This document shows positions 25,691 to 39,100 of a DNA stretch of 64,000 nt, piece by piece. Each line of letters opens with the position of its first letter. The first letter of the stretch is position 1. Under the pieces are notes generated by a model. The model had not been told where the DNA came from and did not search any database. It worked only from the letters and a program-made list of their open reading frames with translations. The stretch spans positions 99,312,360 through 99,376,359 of the forward strand of contig CM054181.1 in the NCBI GenBank assembly GCA_028829895.1, read 5' to 3'. A program made the position numbers and the translations under genes. The DNA comes from Sinotaia quadrata. Taxonomy: Eukaryota; Mollusca; Gastropoda; Architaenioglossa; Viviparidae.

Positions 25691-26545
25691 CTGTCTACCA
25701 ATCAGGTCTGTCACAGGGCTTATTGTTTGTCTCCTTATGATAAGCCCAATAAATCTTTAGTCTGTCTGTCTTGTGACAACCCCAGTAAGTTTTTAGCCTG
25801 TCTGTCTTGTGACAACCGCAGTAAGCTTTGAGTCTTTCTGTCTTGTGATGACCCCACTGTCTTAAGTCTTTCTGTCTTTGACGACACCAATAAGTCTTAA
25901 GCTTGCCTGTCTTATAACGACCCCAGTAAGTCTTTAATATGCCTGTCTTATGACAACCCCAAGTAAATCTTTAGTTTACCAGTCTTGTGACGATCCCAGT
26001 AAGTCTTTAGTCTGTCTGTCTTGTGACGACCCTAAAGTCTTTAGCCTGCCTGTCTCATGACGACTACAATAAGTCTTAAGTCTGTCTGTTTTGTGACAGT
26101 AATAGAAACGCTGCTTCTTTGTATTTCACCTTATATCCCAGCATGTATGTTTTTTCTTACTGGCCTTATGGTGATCCCTGTTGGGTTATTTTGTTTTGTT
26201 TGTCTACCTTGTAGACATCCCATATTGATAGTGTTTATTTAGGCTTTTAGGTTTTGGTTTTATGGTCATCTCTGTTGTATTGATTGTCTATTTTGCAGTT
26301 ATCCAGGTTGTTGTTCTTTCTATATGGCTAACTGGGGATTGCATTATTTGGTTTGGGGATTGTCTACCTTCAGGCTTGGTTATTTTTCTTTTCTGTCCTA
26401 CGACTTTGTGTGGCAATCTCAGCATGCGTCTTTAGCCTTGTGACATTCTCAGCATGTTTGTTAGGTGGGAGGGGTTGTCTCCCACGAGACGATCTCGGCA
26501 CGCTTTTCTTTTCTACTGCCTTTCGTGGCGATCTCAGCATGTCTG
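25690..26545. repeat. About 40-bp degenerate tandem array
   Basis: 25,730-26,100: about nine units with AGTCTGTCTGTCTTGTGACG and CCCAGTAAGTCTTTAG. Toward 26,540 the units decay into patches like GCGATCTCAGCATGT. Confidence 0.88.
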
Positions 26546-26944
26546 GTTAACAGACATCTATGAACGGTGAGCATTGTGAAATTATTGCCATCTGCTTTAT
26601 GGTTGTAGCGGCTCCTCTCGAGTGGTTCCACATGCGGCTTAAAATAGATCAGCCCGTTTTAAGCATGTTAACTTGTCACATTGTGATAAATGGAACAAGG
26701 GATGTGCGAGGGACAGAGATATAGATATATCTATACACGGCTGAGTTCCATATTCGCTCCTCCGATAGGCAGTCACTCCCTTTCCTGTCGATGGTTTCGG
26801 TTGAAGGGCTGTTTACGACTGAGAACACTGATCACGTGACAGCCATACATTTTAGAAAGAATCCGCAAGCAAATTTAAGCCAATCTAGAATATTTGTCTG
26901 AAATTTGTCTTCAGTAACTGAAATTTCTAATGTTACCTTGGCAG
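26546..26944. other. Unique DNA directly upstream of exon 1
   Basis: CpG-containing, includes an E-box (TCACGTGA) near 26,833. It could hold a promoter or leader, or be the end of an intron after a leader exon; the sequence alone does not decide. Confidence 0.35.
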
Positions 26945-27163
26945 ATTAATGGTGACGTAACAACCCAGAACGACATGGAGGTGACCAGCCCACAAAGTTG
27001 TCGGAGCGTGTTCAGTCTGACGTCAGTGGCGGGCAATCGCTCCCACATTTATCGAAGTGCGGACGCTGCAACACCTCCAACTACATCAGGCAGCTTTGGC
27101 ACATCTACCAAAGTCCGCTTCAACAGCTCTACCTTGGACAGACCATCACTCCATAAAGTTAAG
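26945..27163 (+). CDS. Adenylyl cyclase exon 1 (cytoplasmic N-terminus)
   Basis: Encodes a Ser/Thr/Pro-rich, low-hydrophobicity stretch, as expected for the variable cytosolic N-terminus before membrane segment 1. Donor AAG|gtatgt at 27164. The 5' border is uncertain. A plausible acceptor (ccttggcag) ends at 26944 with a possible branch site just upstream, which makes this the first coding exon after a distant leader exon, with translation probably from the ATG at 26975. Alternatively transcription runs in from upstream and the ATG at 26930 is used; an in-frame TAA lies 15 bp before it. Both readings keep phase 0 into exon 2. The N-terminus is poorly conserved in this family, so the link to exon 2 rests on phase and position, not on homology. 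Confidence 0.7.
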
Positions 27164-30100
27164 GTATGTTGATTTGCTCTTTCCCAATTCAGCGCCCCCT
27201 ATAGGGAATTTATACAGGCCACACCGGAAAAAGTAATGAATATTTATGAAAGCTTAGGAATATGCTAAGATCAGAAAACGAAAGGTACATTTTGGTAAAA
27301 TAATTAAGCATGCATAAAATTTTATTTCATTTATTTAGTCTTTTTGTAAAATAAAAAGATCGCGTGTTATCATTATGTATTCTTTTAAAATAAATATGTG
27401 CATTTTAATTCGCAAATTTCAAACTTTTTTCCCTTTCTCGTAAGTGCCACCACAAACCATGTGTAGATGCATGCATACTTGGTACCAATAATTTAATTAA
27501 TGATTGATTAAATTTATCGTCGTGCGTCCTTGACTCAGACGACAGTTAACATAATATAATAGGTTTGTATTGAATATTTTTATAAAATATAATGCTTGGT
27601 ATTCAACGTTCGAATTCGTGGGCAATCTGTATACATTATATATATAATCATTTGTTGAATGAAGACATTATTACGAAGTTAACTATTAATATTAAATATG
27701 ATAAATCTAAAATAACATTTTTTTCTACAGCATGTTGTTTATTTTCAGTAAAATAAATAATTACATCAATTTTAACAAGAGATCTAACTAGAATTGCCGG
27801 GAATCTGGGTTTTTTTTTTAATTGGACAATTAATTGTAAAGTAAAATACTTTAGTGCTTTTACAAACTGTAAACAGTAATAAAATGCGGTAAAAAAAAGA
27901 AAGAACTTTTACTAATACAAAAAATACGACTTAAGCATTCAGATTTTAAACATTGCAATTTACAATATGGCTATTTTAAGCATTGCAATTCACATTCTCA
28001 CTGTTGCAATTCAGTCTCGCCTATTTTAAGCATTGCACTTCACTGTATCACTATTTTAAACATTGCAGTTCATTGTCTCGCTATTTTAAGCATTGCACTT
28101 CACTGTATCACTATTTTAAACATTGCAGTTCATTGTCTCGCTATTTTAAGCATTGCACTTCACTGTATCACTATTTTAAACATTGCAGTTCACTGTCTCG
28201 CTATTTTAAGCATTGCACTTCACTGACTCATGTCACTGTCTCGCTATTTTAAGCATTGCAGTTCATTGACTCGGTATTTTTAACATTGCAGTTCATTGTC
28301 TCGCTATTTTAAGCATTGCAGTTCATTGACTCGGTATTTTTAACATTGCAGTTCATTGTCGCGCTATTTTAAGCATTGCAGTTCATTGACTCGGTATTTT
28401 TAACATTGCAGTTCATTGTCTCGCTATTTTAAGCATTGCAGTTCATTGACTCGGTATTTTTAACATTGCAGTTCATTGTCTCGCTATTTTAAGCATTGCA
28501 GTTCACTGTTTTGTTACACCGGTCCGCAAAACTGAAATTTGCGTGTGGCCAAAAAATCTGCTTGAAGGCGGTGTATGTTTGGCAGTTTGGGTCTCAATTC
28601 CAGTTTGATTTACCCAAACATTTAGCTTACCAAATGTACCATTTAGATTGCTAATGTATTTTGAGCGTGCCAATGATAGTTTAGCTTGTGAAATTGTTTA
28701 GTCTTGCTAAATGAAGTTGGAAAATTAAAAGGTACATTTAGCAAGCTAAATCTTTAAAAATTTGCCATTCAAACTTTATTCACTGGCGGTTGGGGTTACA
28801 ATTCAAGTATGGTTCCGCCAAACTTTTAGCTTGCTAAATTGTAACATTTAGCATTACTTCTTAAAAGAGTTACATTGCTAAATATATCTTTGAGTTAATC
28901 AATGATATTTTGGTTTGAAAAATTGTTTTATCTTACTAAATTAGTTTGGCAAGCTAAAAGGTACTTTTAGGAATGTAACACTTTCTAGATTTAGCAATTT
29001 AAAATGTATTCCAGCTTGGCTTGCAAAGTGTAACTTTATGCTTGTTAAAGCTTGATTTAGCAAGTTCAACATTCAACATTCAACATTGTGACTTTTGTCG
29101 CAATTAAATCGTCAATAAGTACCGCTGGCGATGAAAGTACCATGTCATTATGGCAGAAGAATTCGTCAGAGTTTGGAAGAGTTTGGAATTAAATTAAGTG
29201 TCGTACAACTCACAAGGTCACCATGGACCTTTTCGGAGAATTATACATGTGGCTGACCTTTTAGGTCAGGGAGGAAATGCTTGAATCCCTTCTCACTTAA
29301 ATGGTTCTTTGTGAGGTGGGTTTTTTGGTTTGTTTTGTTTTTTGTTTTTTGGGGTTTTTTTTGAGGGGACGGGATAGCGCCTACTTTCGAGTAAGAGAAG
29401 AATGAATGACATCATTTATCACTCACTGAATTGCTAGGTTGAGGTTTTGTTTTTTCTTCTTACATAGTAGATCCTTACGTTTCAGTGCAAAGCAACATCA
29501 GAATTGATCTGGCACTTCCTGTTTGTATTGTCACGTTTATTTTGCTTATTAAACATGGCTGTGTTGCCGTTGTATCGTTTACGTGATTTTTTTGTGTCGC
29601 GTTCATGTTTTTGATTTCACGTGGAGTTGCCTGTTCTTAAATTAATGATTGTAGATGTGTTACATTATCGATTATTGATGTGTATTGCATGTTGTCACAT
29701 TAGTGACTATAGATGATTACTACCTTTTATTACATTATTGACTGAAGTTGTTTGTCGTGTTGTTACATTATAGATTATAAATATGTTCTGCGTGTTGTTT
29801 CATTATTTATTGTAGATGTGTTGCTACATGAATGATTATAGATATGTATTGCGCATGTTGTTTCATTATTTATTTAGATGGTGTTGTTACATTATTAATT
29901 GTAGATGTGTGGTGCATGTTGCTACATTATTATAGATGTTAATTCATGTTGTTACGTTACTAATTGTAGATGTATGGTGCATATTGTTACATTATTTATT
30001 ATAGAACTTAATTTTGTGTTGTTACAATATTATGTGTGGTGCATGTTGTTACATTATTTATTATAGAAGTGTATTTCACGTTGTTACATTATTAATTGTA

Positions 30101-33100
30101 GTTGTATGGTGCATATTGTTACATTACTAAATGTTGATGTATGGTGCATGTTGTTACATTATTAATTGTAGTTGTATGGTGCATATTGTTACATTACTAA
30201 ATGTTGATGTATGGTGCATGTTGTTACATTATTAATTGTAGATGTGTGGGACATGTTGTTACATTACTAAATGTAGATGTGTGGTGCATGTTGTTACATT
30301 ATACATTGTAGGTATGTGGTACATGTTGTTACATTACTAAATGTAGATGTGTGGTGCATGTTGTTACATTATTAATTGTAGTAGTGTGTTACATGTTGTT
30401 ACATTACTAAATGCAGATGTGTGATACATTTTGTTACATTACTAAATGTAGATGTGTGGTGCATGTTGTTACATTATTAATTGTAGATGTGTGGTACATG
30501 TTGTTACATTATTAATTGTAGATGTGTGGTGCATGTTGTTACATTATTAATTGTAGATGTGTGGTACATGTTGTTACACTATTTGCTATATTTGTGTATT
30601 GCATGTTATTACGTTATTAATTATAGATGTTTGGTGAGCTTTTATATCTATATTATACATGTGTAGTGTGTACTGCTATATTATTTATTATAAATGTATA
30701 AATTAGTATTACATTTTTTAAAATCCGATAGTATCGCTTTTTTCTTGGTTTTCTATTTTTTAAAATTCTTAATCGTGGATTAGTTCATTGATTACATTAG
30801 TCAATCCTCTTTTTATTTAAAACGTGTGAATGTTTATGAGTGTGTATATATGTTATTAATGTTTACAAGTGTATGTAAATGTGTATAAATGTTTATGAGA
30901 ATATGTCTATAATTGTTTATGATTGTATGTATATGTGTGAATATTTATGAGTGTATCAATGAATGTGTGACGCCAACGCCACCTAGTTAATGGTTATGAT
31001 TATTACTAATTAATTAATAGTCCATAACTAATTAGAAGTGATGAGAATCTTAATTTATGTTATTATTAATTCTACAGCAGACACCATTCGTCTCTCGTAC
31101 TTGGCGGATATGTAGGCGCTGTAAACATTTTCTCTCTTCCACAACATTAAAGACAAATATTTACCGTCACACAATATTTCCGCAAGTGGAAAACTTCTTA
31201 CTAAAGGAGAAGACAAATCCAACTTTAATCTATTTTAGTGAGCCCCCATCCATCCACTTTCTTCTCCAACATAATGTTATCAATATGTATAAGAAGGTCA
31301 ATAAATTTAACCATAAATTTATTAAATCAACAATCAAATATACATATAGCAAATGCAATAAAAATGATTACTTTACATCAGTATTTCCATGAAACCATGT
31401 TTGAATAATGTGTATACTACACAGTCTTATATCCTAAAATACAATTCAACAATTTTATGTCAATACAGATCACAGGATAGTTCTTATCAGAGAACAGAAA
31501 TGGAGTTATTAGAGATAGCGATAATAGTTTCTACATAACCTGATTTAGACACTGTCTCACTTGTCATAATTACACAGGGAACACATACACACACTCATCA
31601 TAATTACACAGGGAACACATACACACACTCATCATAATTACACAGGGAACACATACACACACTCGTCAACATTACACAGGAACACATACAAATAACTTGT
31701 TGACATTACACAGGGACAGATACATACACTCTCACCATTATACACGGAACACATGCATACTACTCTCGTCAACATTACACAGAAATAGGGATAGGCAAAT
31801 TTACTCCACCACAGAATGTGTTTGTGAATATTTATTATGTATATGTGGGTGAATTTGTGAATGTTTATGAGTATGTATATGTGTGCGTGAATGTTGACGA
31901 GTGTATATGAATGTGTTCCCTGAGTATTGTTGAGAGTATGTATGTGTTCCATTTTCATCAGACATTTTCTGTTGTATACTTTAGTGCCCTAGAATCATGA
32001 CACGCTTTATAACGTCACAATGTCCCATAAGGGAGCTCGCCAATTGCTCGAAAACTACGAAAATGTTATATTCAAAGTAAATTTAGTACGCAGGCCTTGA
32101 CAAATTCATTCCAAGTAAAACGTATGTATGCAGGCCTTGACAAATACATTCCAAGTAAAACGTATGTACGCAGGCCTGACAAATACATTCCAAGTAAAAC
32201 TTATGTACGCAGGCCTTGACAAATACATTCCAAGTAAAACGTATGTATGCAGGCCTTGACAAATACATTCCAAGTAAAACGTATGTACGCAGGCCTTGAC
32301 AAATACATTCCAAGTAAAACGTATGTACGCAGGCCTTGACAAATACATTCCAAGTAAAACGTATGTATGCAGGCCTTGACAAATACATTCCAAGTAAAAC
32401 GTATGTACGCAGGCCTTGACAAATACATTACCGTGACCTCCGTGCACAGTGGACGATTCGTGTTTCTATTCCAAGTAAAACGTATGTACGCAGGCCTTGA
32501 CAAATACATTCCAAGTAAAACGTATGTACGCAGGCCTTGACAAATACATTACCGTGACCTCCGTGCACAGTGGACGATTCGTGTTTCTATTCCAAGTAAA
32601 ACGTATGTATGCAGGCCTTGACAAATACATTCCAAGTAAAACGTATGTACGCAGGCCTTGACAAATACATTACCGTGACCTCCGTGCACAGTGGACGATT
32701 CGTGTTTCACTCAAATTGCCTGTCTCAATCTGTGTATTATATTTTAGCTTGTAATAAATATTGTATTTTGGATTTTGGTTGATTGCATTACATTTGCCTG
32801 CCCGAAAGAGATAAAACTTTAATTCAGTCACACGAATGCATTGTGCTGTATTAACCCTGAAAAATGGACTTGTCATGCGATCAACAATGCTGTTCTGATC
32901 GTATTTCAAGCAGACGATATTGTTCACACATCACTTAACACTGTTGTGAAGAAGATGAAACCATTGATTATATAGTCAAGTATATTACATAAACCATTGA
33001 TTATACAGTCAAGTTTATTAATAACATAAACCATTGATTATACAATCAAGTTTATTAATAACATAAACCATTGATAATTAAAGAGTCAAGTTTATTAATA

Positions 33101-36100
33101 ACATAAGCCATTGATTATACAGTCAAGTTTATTAATAACATAAACCATTGATTATACAATCAAGTTTATTAATAACATAAATGTTCCCACCTTCCCATCC
33201 ATTAATAAAACTTGGCTCACCAATAATGCTGCTTCGCAATCTGAACCTGCCCAAATGACGTCATGGAACAAGGTTGAGGGTGCAGCAGCTGCATAGGAAT
33301 CCTATTGAGGTGATCTGTTGACAGGGTGAGGTAAAGGAAAATCACTGGTCATCCCCGAATACCCCTTATTCCGAATTATCCGTGAATTTTGTCCTGGTTA
33401 AAGCTGCAGGTGATGCAGAAATTCACAGATTCATTAGGCAAAATTCTACGTAAATTAAGCGCCAAGCGCTCTGTAATTTATTTCTGACAAATGATAACAT
33501 GAAATAAATACAAACTACCGATTTCTTACTTTCAGAATAGCCAGATTCCAGAGTGATCCGTGCGATGCCAATTCATTGTAAACTCATAAAAATTCTTCTG
33601 CCATAGTGATGTGATACGATTAGTAATAGGCCTACTGCCAGTTGGCATGTGTCGGCGATCCTCATTGGCTATTGAATTGTACCCTGACAGCCTAGTGATT
33701 TAACTTGCTAATAAAATTTTGACAAGTTCAGAGATACATTTAGCATGCTAAAATGAAAGACATAACGATATAAAACGGAGATGCAAAATTAATTATGGCA
33801 CTGTATTAGACAGCTAAGACCTAGTAAAAATGTTTTCAGAATTTTAAAGTTCAGTGACTCTTAAATGACTTAATTTATTCTTTAACATATCAGTGAACGA
33901 TAAGTGACGTAATGATTTCTTTTTCTGCTAAAAAGTGCAGCCACAAAGAACTCTTTAAATGAGCAAAGATTGAGGCTGCTTCCTTGGCCTGTTTGCACAC
34001 TTCTCCGAAATGATCCATAGTGACCGTGAATGGTCCAATATGACCGTGGCGCTAATTCTTTCCAAATTTTAAAATTCTTCTGGCCCTAGTGGTATGGCCC
34101 ATTTGCCTCCAAATGTGTCGACGTTCCTCATTGGTTAATTGCGATCCAAAACACTGGGTGATTTAGCTTTCTAACTAGTGACATGTAACCTAGCATGGTA
34201 AAAATTGTGACCCGATCTGGAAGTAGCTAAGTTGGGCAAAAGGAACACTTCTATTTTTCCATATATCATATTTGTCATAGCTTAGGCTGTTTGTACACAC
34301 ACTTGTTGTGGTAATCACTTGCCAATGTCTCGCGATGTACAAAACTGATGTTGTGGGGTCACCCTTGCTAATACCTCGCTGTCAACAAAACTTATGTTGT
34401 GGGGTCACCCTTGCTAATACCTCGCTGTCAACAAAACTTATGTTGTGGGGTCACCCTTGCTAACACCTCGCTAACAAAACTGATGTGGGGTCACCCTTGC
34501 TAACACCTCGCTAACAAAACTGATGTTGTGGGGTCACCCTTGCTAACACCTCGCTAACAAAACTGATGTTGTGGGGTCACCCCTGCTAACACCTCGCTGT
34601 CAACAAAACTGATGTTGTGGGGTCACCCCTGCTAATACCTCGCTGTCAACAAAACTGATGTTGTGGGGTCACCCCTGCTAATACCTCGCTGTCAAAAAAA
34701 CTGATGTTGTGAGGTCACCCTTGCTAATACCTCGCTGTCAACAAAACTGATGTTGTGGGGTCACCCCTGCTAATACCTCGCTGTCAACAAAACTGATATT
34801 GCAGCAGTCACTCGAATACCTCGCGATGTACACTAGTCTATGCGGATCAGTATAATGTGTGGGTTTGCATGCACTCTGAATTTTAACAAATTGTCTTTTG
34901 TTTCTATGTCAGATTTGAGTTCAAAGTTCACCCGATCCGACGGATTGATGCATTCCGGAAGCTTACGTACTTATGCATTAGTCATCGTCTACACTAGCAA
35001 GGTCCGTTTGACAAAGTCAGTGTGGCTTCGTTTGATTTTAAAAGAAGTTGTTTCCTTTTGATGAATCAGTGGCTTCGTTTGATGTTAGAGAGAAATTGTT
35101 ACCTTTTGGTGAAATCAGTGGCTTCGTTTGATGTTAGAGAGAAATTGTTACCTTTTGATGAATCAGTGGCTTCGTTTCATTTTAGAAAGAAATTGTTACC
35201 TTTTGGTGAAATCAGTGGCTTCGTTTGATGTTAGAGAGAAATTGTTACCTTTTGATGAATCAGTGGCTTCGTTTCATTTTTAAACAGTGCCTCTTTCCAC
35301 TTGTATTGAAAAAATCCACTGACCAGTGTAAATGTTGAATGAACAATATTCCGCTTATAGTACGATATGAATAACGGCTCTGGTTTGTCTCCGTAATTGA
35401 CGTACTAACTGCGATAGCATACCTCTTTGGGCGGGTGGTGGAGAAGGGGGTGTAAAGAAAAAAAGTTGTCTGGATGCATACAGAACTTTTAAAATGAACT
35501 ATTGGTTAACCGCAATGACTGTGAACTGTAACAAAACTGCAATTTCACTGAACTGCAGCAAAACTGCAATGTCATTGGACTGTAAACAAAACTGCAGTTT
35601 CACTGAACTGTAACAAGACTGCCATGTCCTGAATGTTTGAACTGTTCAAACTCATTGTCCGTGAACTGTAAAAAAAGCAATGCCCATGAACTGTAACAAG
35701 AGCGCATTTTCACTGAATTATAACAAAAATGTATCTGTGAAATGCAATGTCCTGAACTGTAACAAAACTGCAGTGAACCTGGCCAAGAGAACATAGAAAT
35801 GCTGTCTTTTGTTATCTAGTAAATCTAACCAAGTGAACTTAAAATGTTGCCTTTTGTTACCTGTAAACCTGACCACGTCAACATTGAAATGTTGCCTTTT
35901 GTTACCTGTAAACCTGACCACGTCAACATAGAAATGTTGCCTTTTGTTAAATAGTGGACCTGATCAAGTGAACATATAAATGATGCCATTTGTTAGCTAG
36001 TGAACATAGAAATCTGTCTTTTATTAGCTAAACAAAAGGCAAAATTACAAAGTTCATGGGGTGAGGTGGGGAAGGTTTGTTATAATTTAAAATGCATCTT

Positions 36101-39100
36101 TTTTATATTCATTGGACCAGGTTATTAGAGAAAAAACTCAACATTTATATGTTCACTTGGTCAGGTTCATTAGCTAACAAAACATTATTTCTATGGTTCC
36201 TTGATCAGGTGTTATATATATAAAGAGAGAGAGAGAGAGAGATTGCCTTTATTGTATAATAAACTTGACCAAGTGAACATAAAAATTCTACTTTTTCTCT
36301 ATTAACCATGACCAAGTGAACATATAAGTGCTTCTTTTTGTTCTCTAGTAACCCATGCCAGGTGAACATAGAAATGCTGCTTTTTGTTTTCTAGTGACCC
36401 AGGCCAAGTGAACATAGAATTGCTGATTTTTTGTTCTCTAATAATCCTTATCAAGTGAACATAAAGTGCTGCTTTTGACTATGCAGTGAACCTGGCCAAT
36501 GAACCTACAAATGTTGCTTATGTTATCTAATGCATCCAGCCAATAAACGTAGAAATGCTGCCTTATCTTATCTTAATGAGCCTGGCCAATGAAATGCTAC
36601 CTTATCTAATGAACCTGGCCAATGAACTTAGAAATGCTACCTTGTGTTATCTAATGAACCTGGCCAATGAACTTAGAAATGCTACCTTATGTTATGTAAT
36701 GTACCTAGCCAATGAACTTAGAAATGCTACTTTGTTATCTAATGAACCTGGCCAATGAACCTAGAAATGCTACGTTGTGTTATCTAATGAACCTGGCCAA
36801 TGAACCTAGAAATGCTACGTTGTGTTATCTAATGAACCTGGCCAATGAACCTAGAAATGCTACTTTATGTTATCTAATGAACCTGGCCAATGAACTTAGA
36901 AATGCTACCTTATGTTATCTAATGAACCTGGCCAATGAACAATGAACATATTCCTGTGGTTCAGTGATAGTATGGTGATGTTCAGGTACCCACACAGATT
37001 AGACTAGATCATTATTCCAGGTGCCACAACAAGAGACTAGATCCTGATTCAGTAATAGTAATGGTATGAGAAAAGTGCAGGTACAACCAAGGAAAAAATT
37101 ATATCACTATTCCCGATTCCACACAATGAGACTATAGATATAGATAGATACTGTTTCAGTGATAGCATGAGGACTGAACAATTACTGCCCAAATGACTAG
37201 ATAATGCTTGTGATTCATTGTGATAAATTGCATGTTGAGGTGTTACTGCATTTTTTTTTTAAATCCACCTGATTTATAATTCTTTCAGACTTCCTTCAGG
37301 GACATGAACCTGGACCATCTGTACCATACATACACTGTGCGCAGCAAACACCTGCTGACTGTTGTCTATATGGCAGTGCTGTTGCTCATGTGTGTAATGG
37401 TGCTCATCGCAAGATTGGTGAAGGGATCACAAAATACAAACAAAGAGGTGACTAGTTCTTCCTCTTTAAGTTCAGTCATCAGATTTTGAATAGGTCAAAA
37501 GTCATCATTTGTTATGTTTTGATTTCATTTAGAGCACTAATATTACTCATTCTTTATCACAGCACTCATTTCAGTTTTCATTATCACAGCAGTCATGCAT
37601 AACACTAATTCATTATCACAGGAGTCGTACAGAGCAATCATTTATTAGCACATCACTCTTGCAGAATACTTTTACATAGCATTCACTCATGACCACACCA
37701 CTCATACACAACACATTCATTATCGCAACAATCATTCATTATAATTATCATAATACTCATACTCATTCAGGATATTCAAATGTTCTTACAATCTCATTCA
37801 TTAATGTGACACAAATGACTTAACAACATTCATTCCTTGTCACAACCTCTTTCATTGCCATTATATTCTAATGATTTCAAGATATTAATTCAGTGTCATA
37901 TCACAATTCATAAAAAAGACACTCATTCACTGTAATGACTTCATGGCATTCATCCATTGCCATGTTCTGAGTTATTATTGAGGCCCTTATTCATTACCTT
38001 GGCCTCATTTATGAACTTCATTCACTATCACATCACTCACTCATTGTCATGACCTCAGTTATAATTGTGACATTCATTGTTTTAATGTCATTCATGTGTT
38101 TATAAGTATACTTACATATATAGATGTATTTACATGTTTGCATTCATGTATACATGCATGCTGTCTGTCTATGATGCTTGCATACATTGAAAAATGGAAT
38201 CACCTTAAATAACCAAACTGAGTTGATGCCACCGTATTATAAGCTCCTTGCTAATTCCAATATGTATAGAGCTAAGCCAAATAAGACATGATAATGAAAA
38301 GTACAGAGCAGCAGTATATGTGTACTATGCCAAATAAGACATGGTAATGATAAATACAGAGCAGTTTATGTTTATGCAGACCAGGATAAGTACAAAGCAG
38401 TATGTATTCCATGCAAAATATGACAAGATAAATAGAGAACAATGAATATTTTCCATGCAGCGTATGACAGGATAAAAACATCAACAGTATGTTTTCCATA
38501 CAAAATATGATAGAGATAATAAGTACAGAATTATATGTTTTCCATGCTATATGCAACAGGATAAATACAGAAATGAACACGTTTTCTATACAAATTATGA
38601 CAGGATAAGTATAGAACAGAACATGTTTCCATGCAAAGTATGATAGAATAAATATAGAACAGAACATGTTTCCATGTAAAGTATGATAGAATAAATATAG
38701 AACAGAACATGTTTCCATGCAAAGTAGGATAGAATAAATATAGAACAGAACATGTTTTCCATAAAGAACATGACAATAAGTATAGAACAATGTCTGCTTT
38801 TCATGTGGAACATATCTGAATAAGTACAGAACAGTACTTGCTTTTCATGCAGAACACGACAGAGAAAGTTGACAATAGTGGCATGAATATAGAATATATT
38901 GGCCAGCTGACCACAATGGCATTGGCCATATTGAGCTGCATTGGCTACATGACGTTCATGTCAATCAGAAAGTTTTACTACCGCCGCCCGAGCCTCTGTT
39001 CTGCCCTTTTTTGGATGGGATGTCTCTTCTTCATTAACTTCTACTTTGGATTCAGGCATGTCTATATAGCATAACAACATTTTTGTATACAGATTTAACT

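Noticed and set aside
31057..31392. 111-codon open frame in a dispersed repeat
   Set aside because: The homologous copy at 43.3 kb does not keep the frame, so it is not under coding constraint.
32083..32509. Three overlapping - strand frames with repeated [18 protein letters not shown] motifs
   Set aside because: 40-bp array read in successive frames; no start context, domain or codon bias.
38272..38813. 172-codon - strand frame with repeated [17 protein letters not shown]
   Set aside because: Antisense of the 43-bp array in intron 2.
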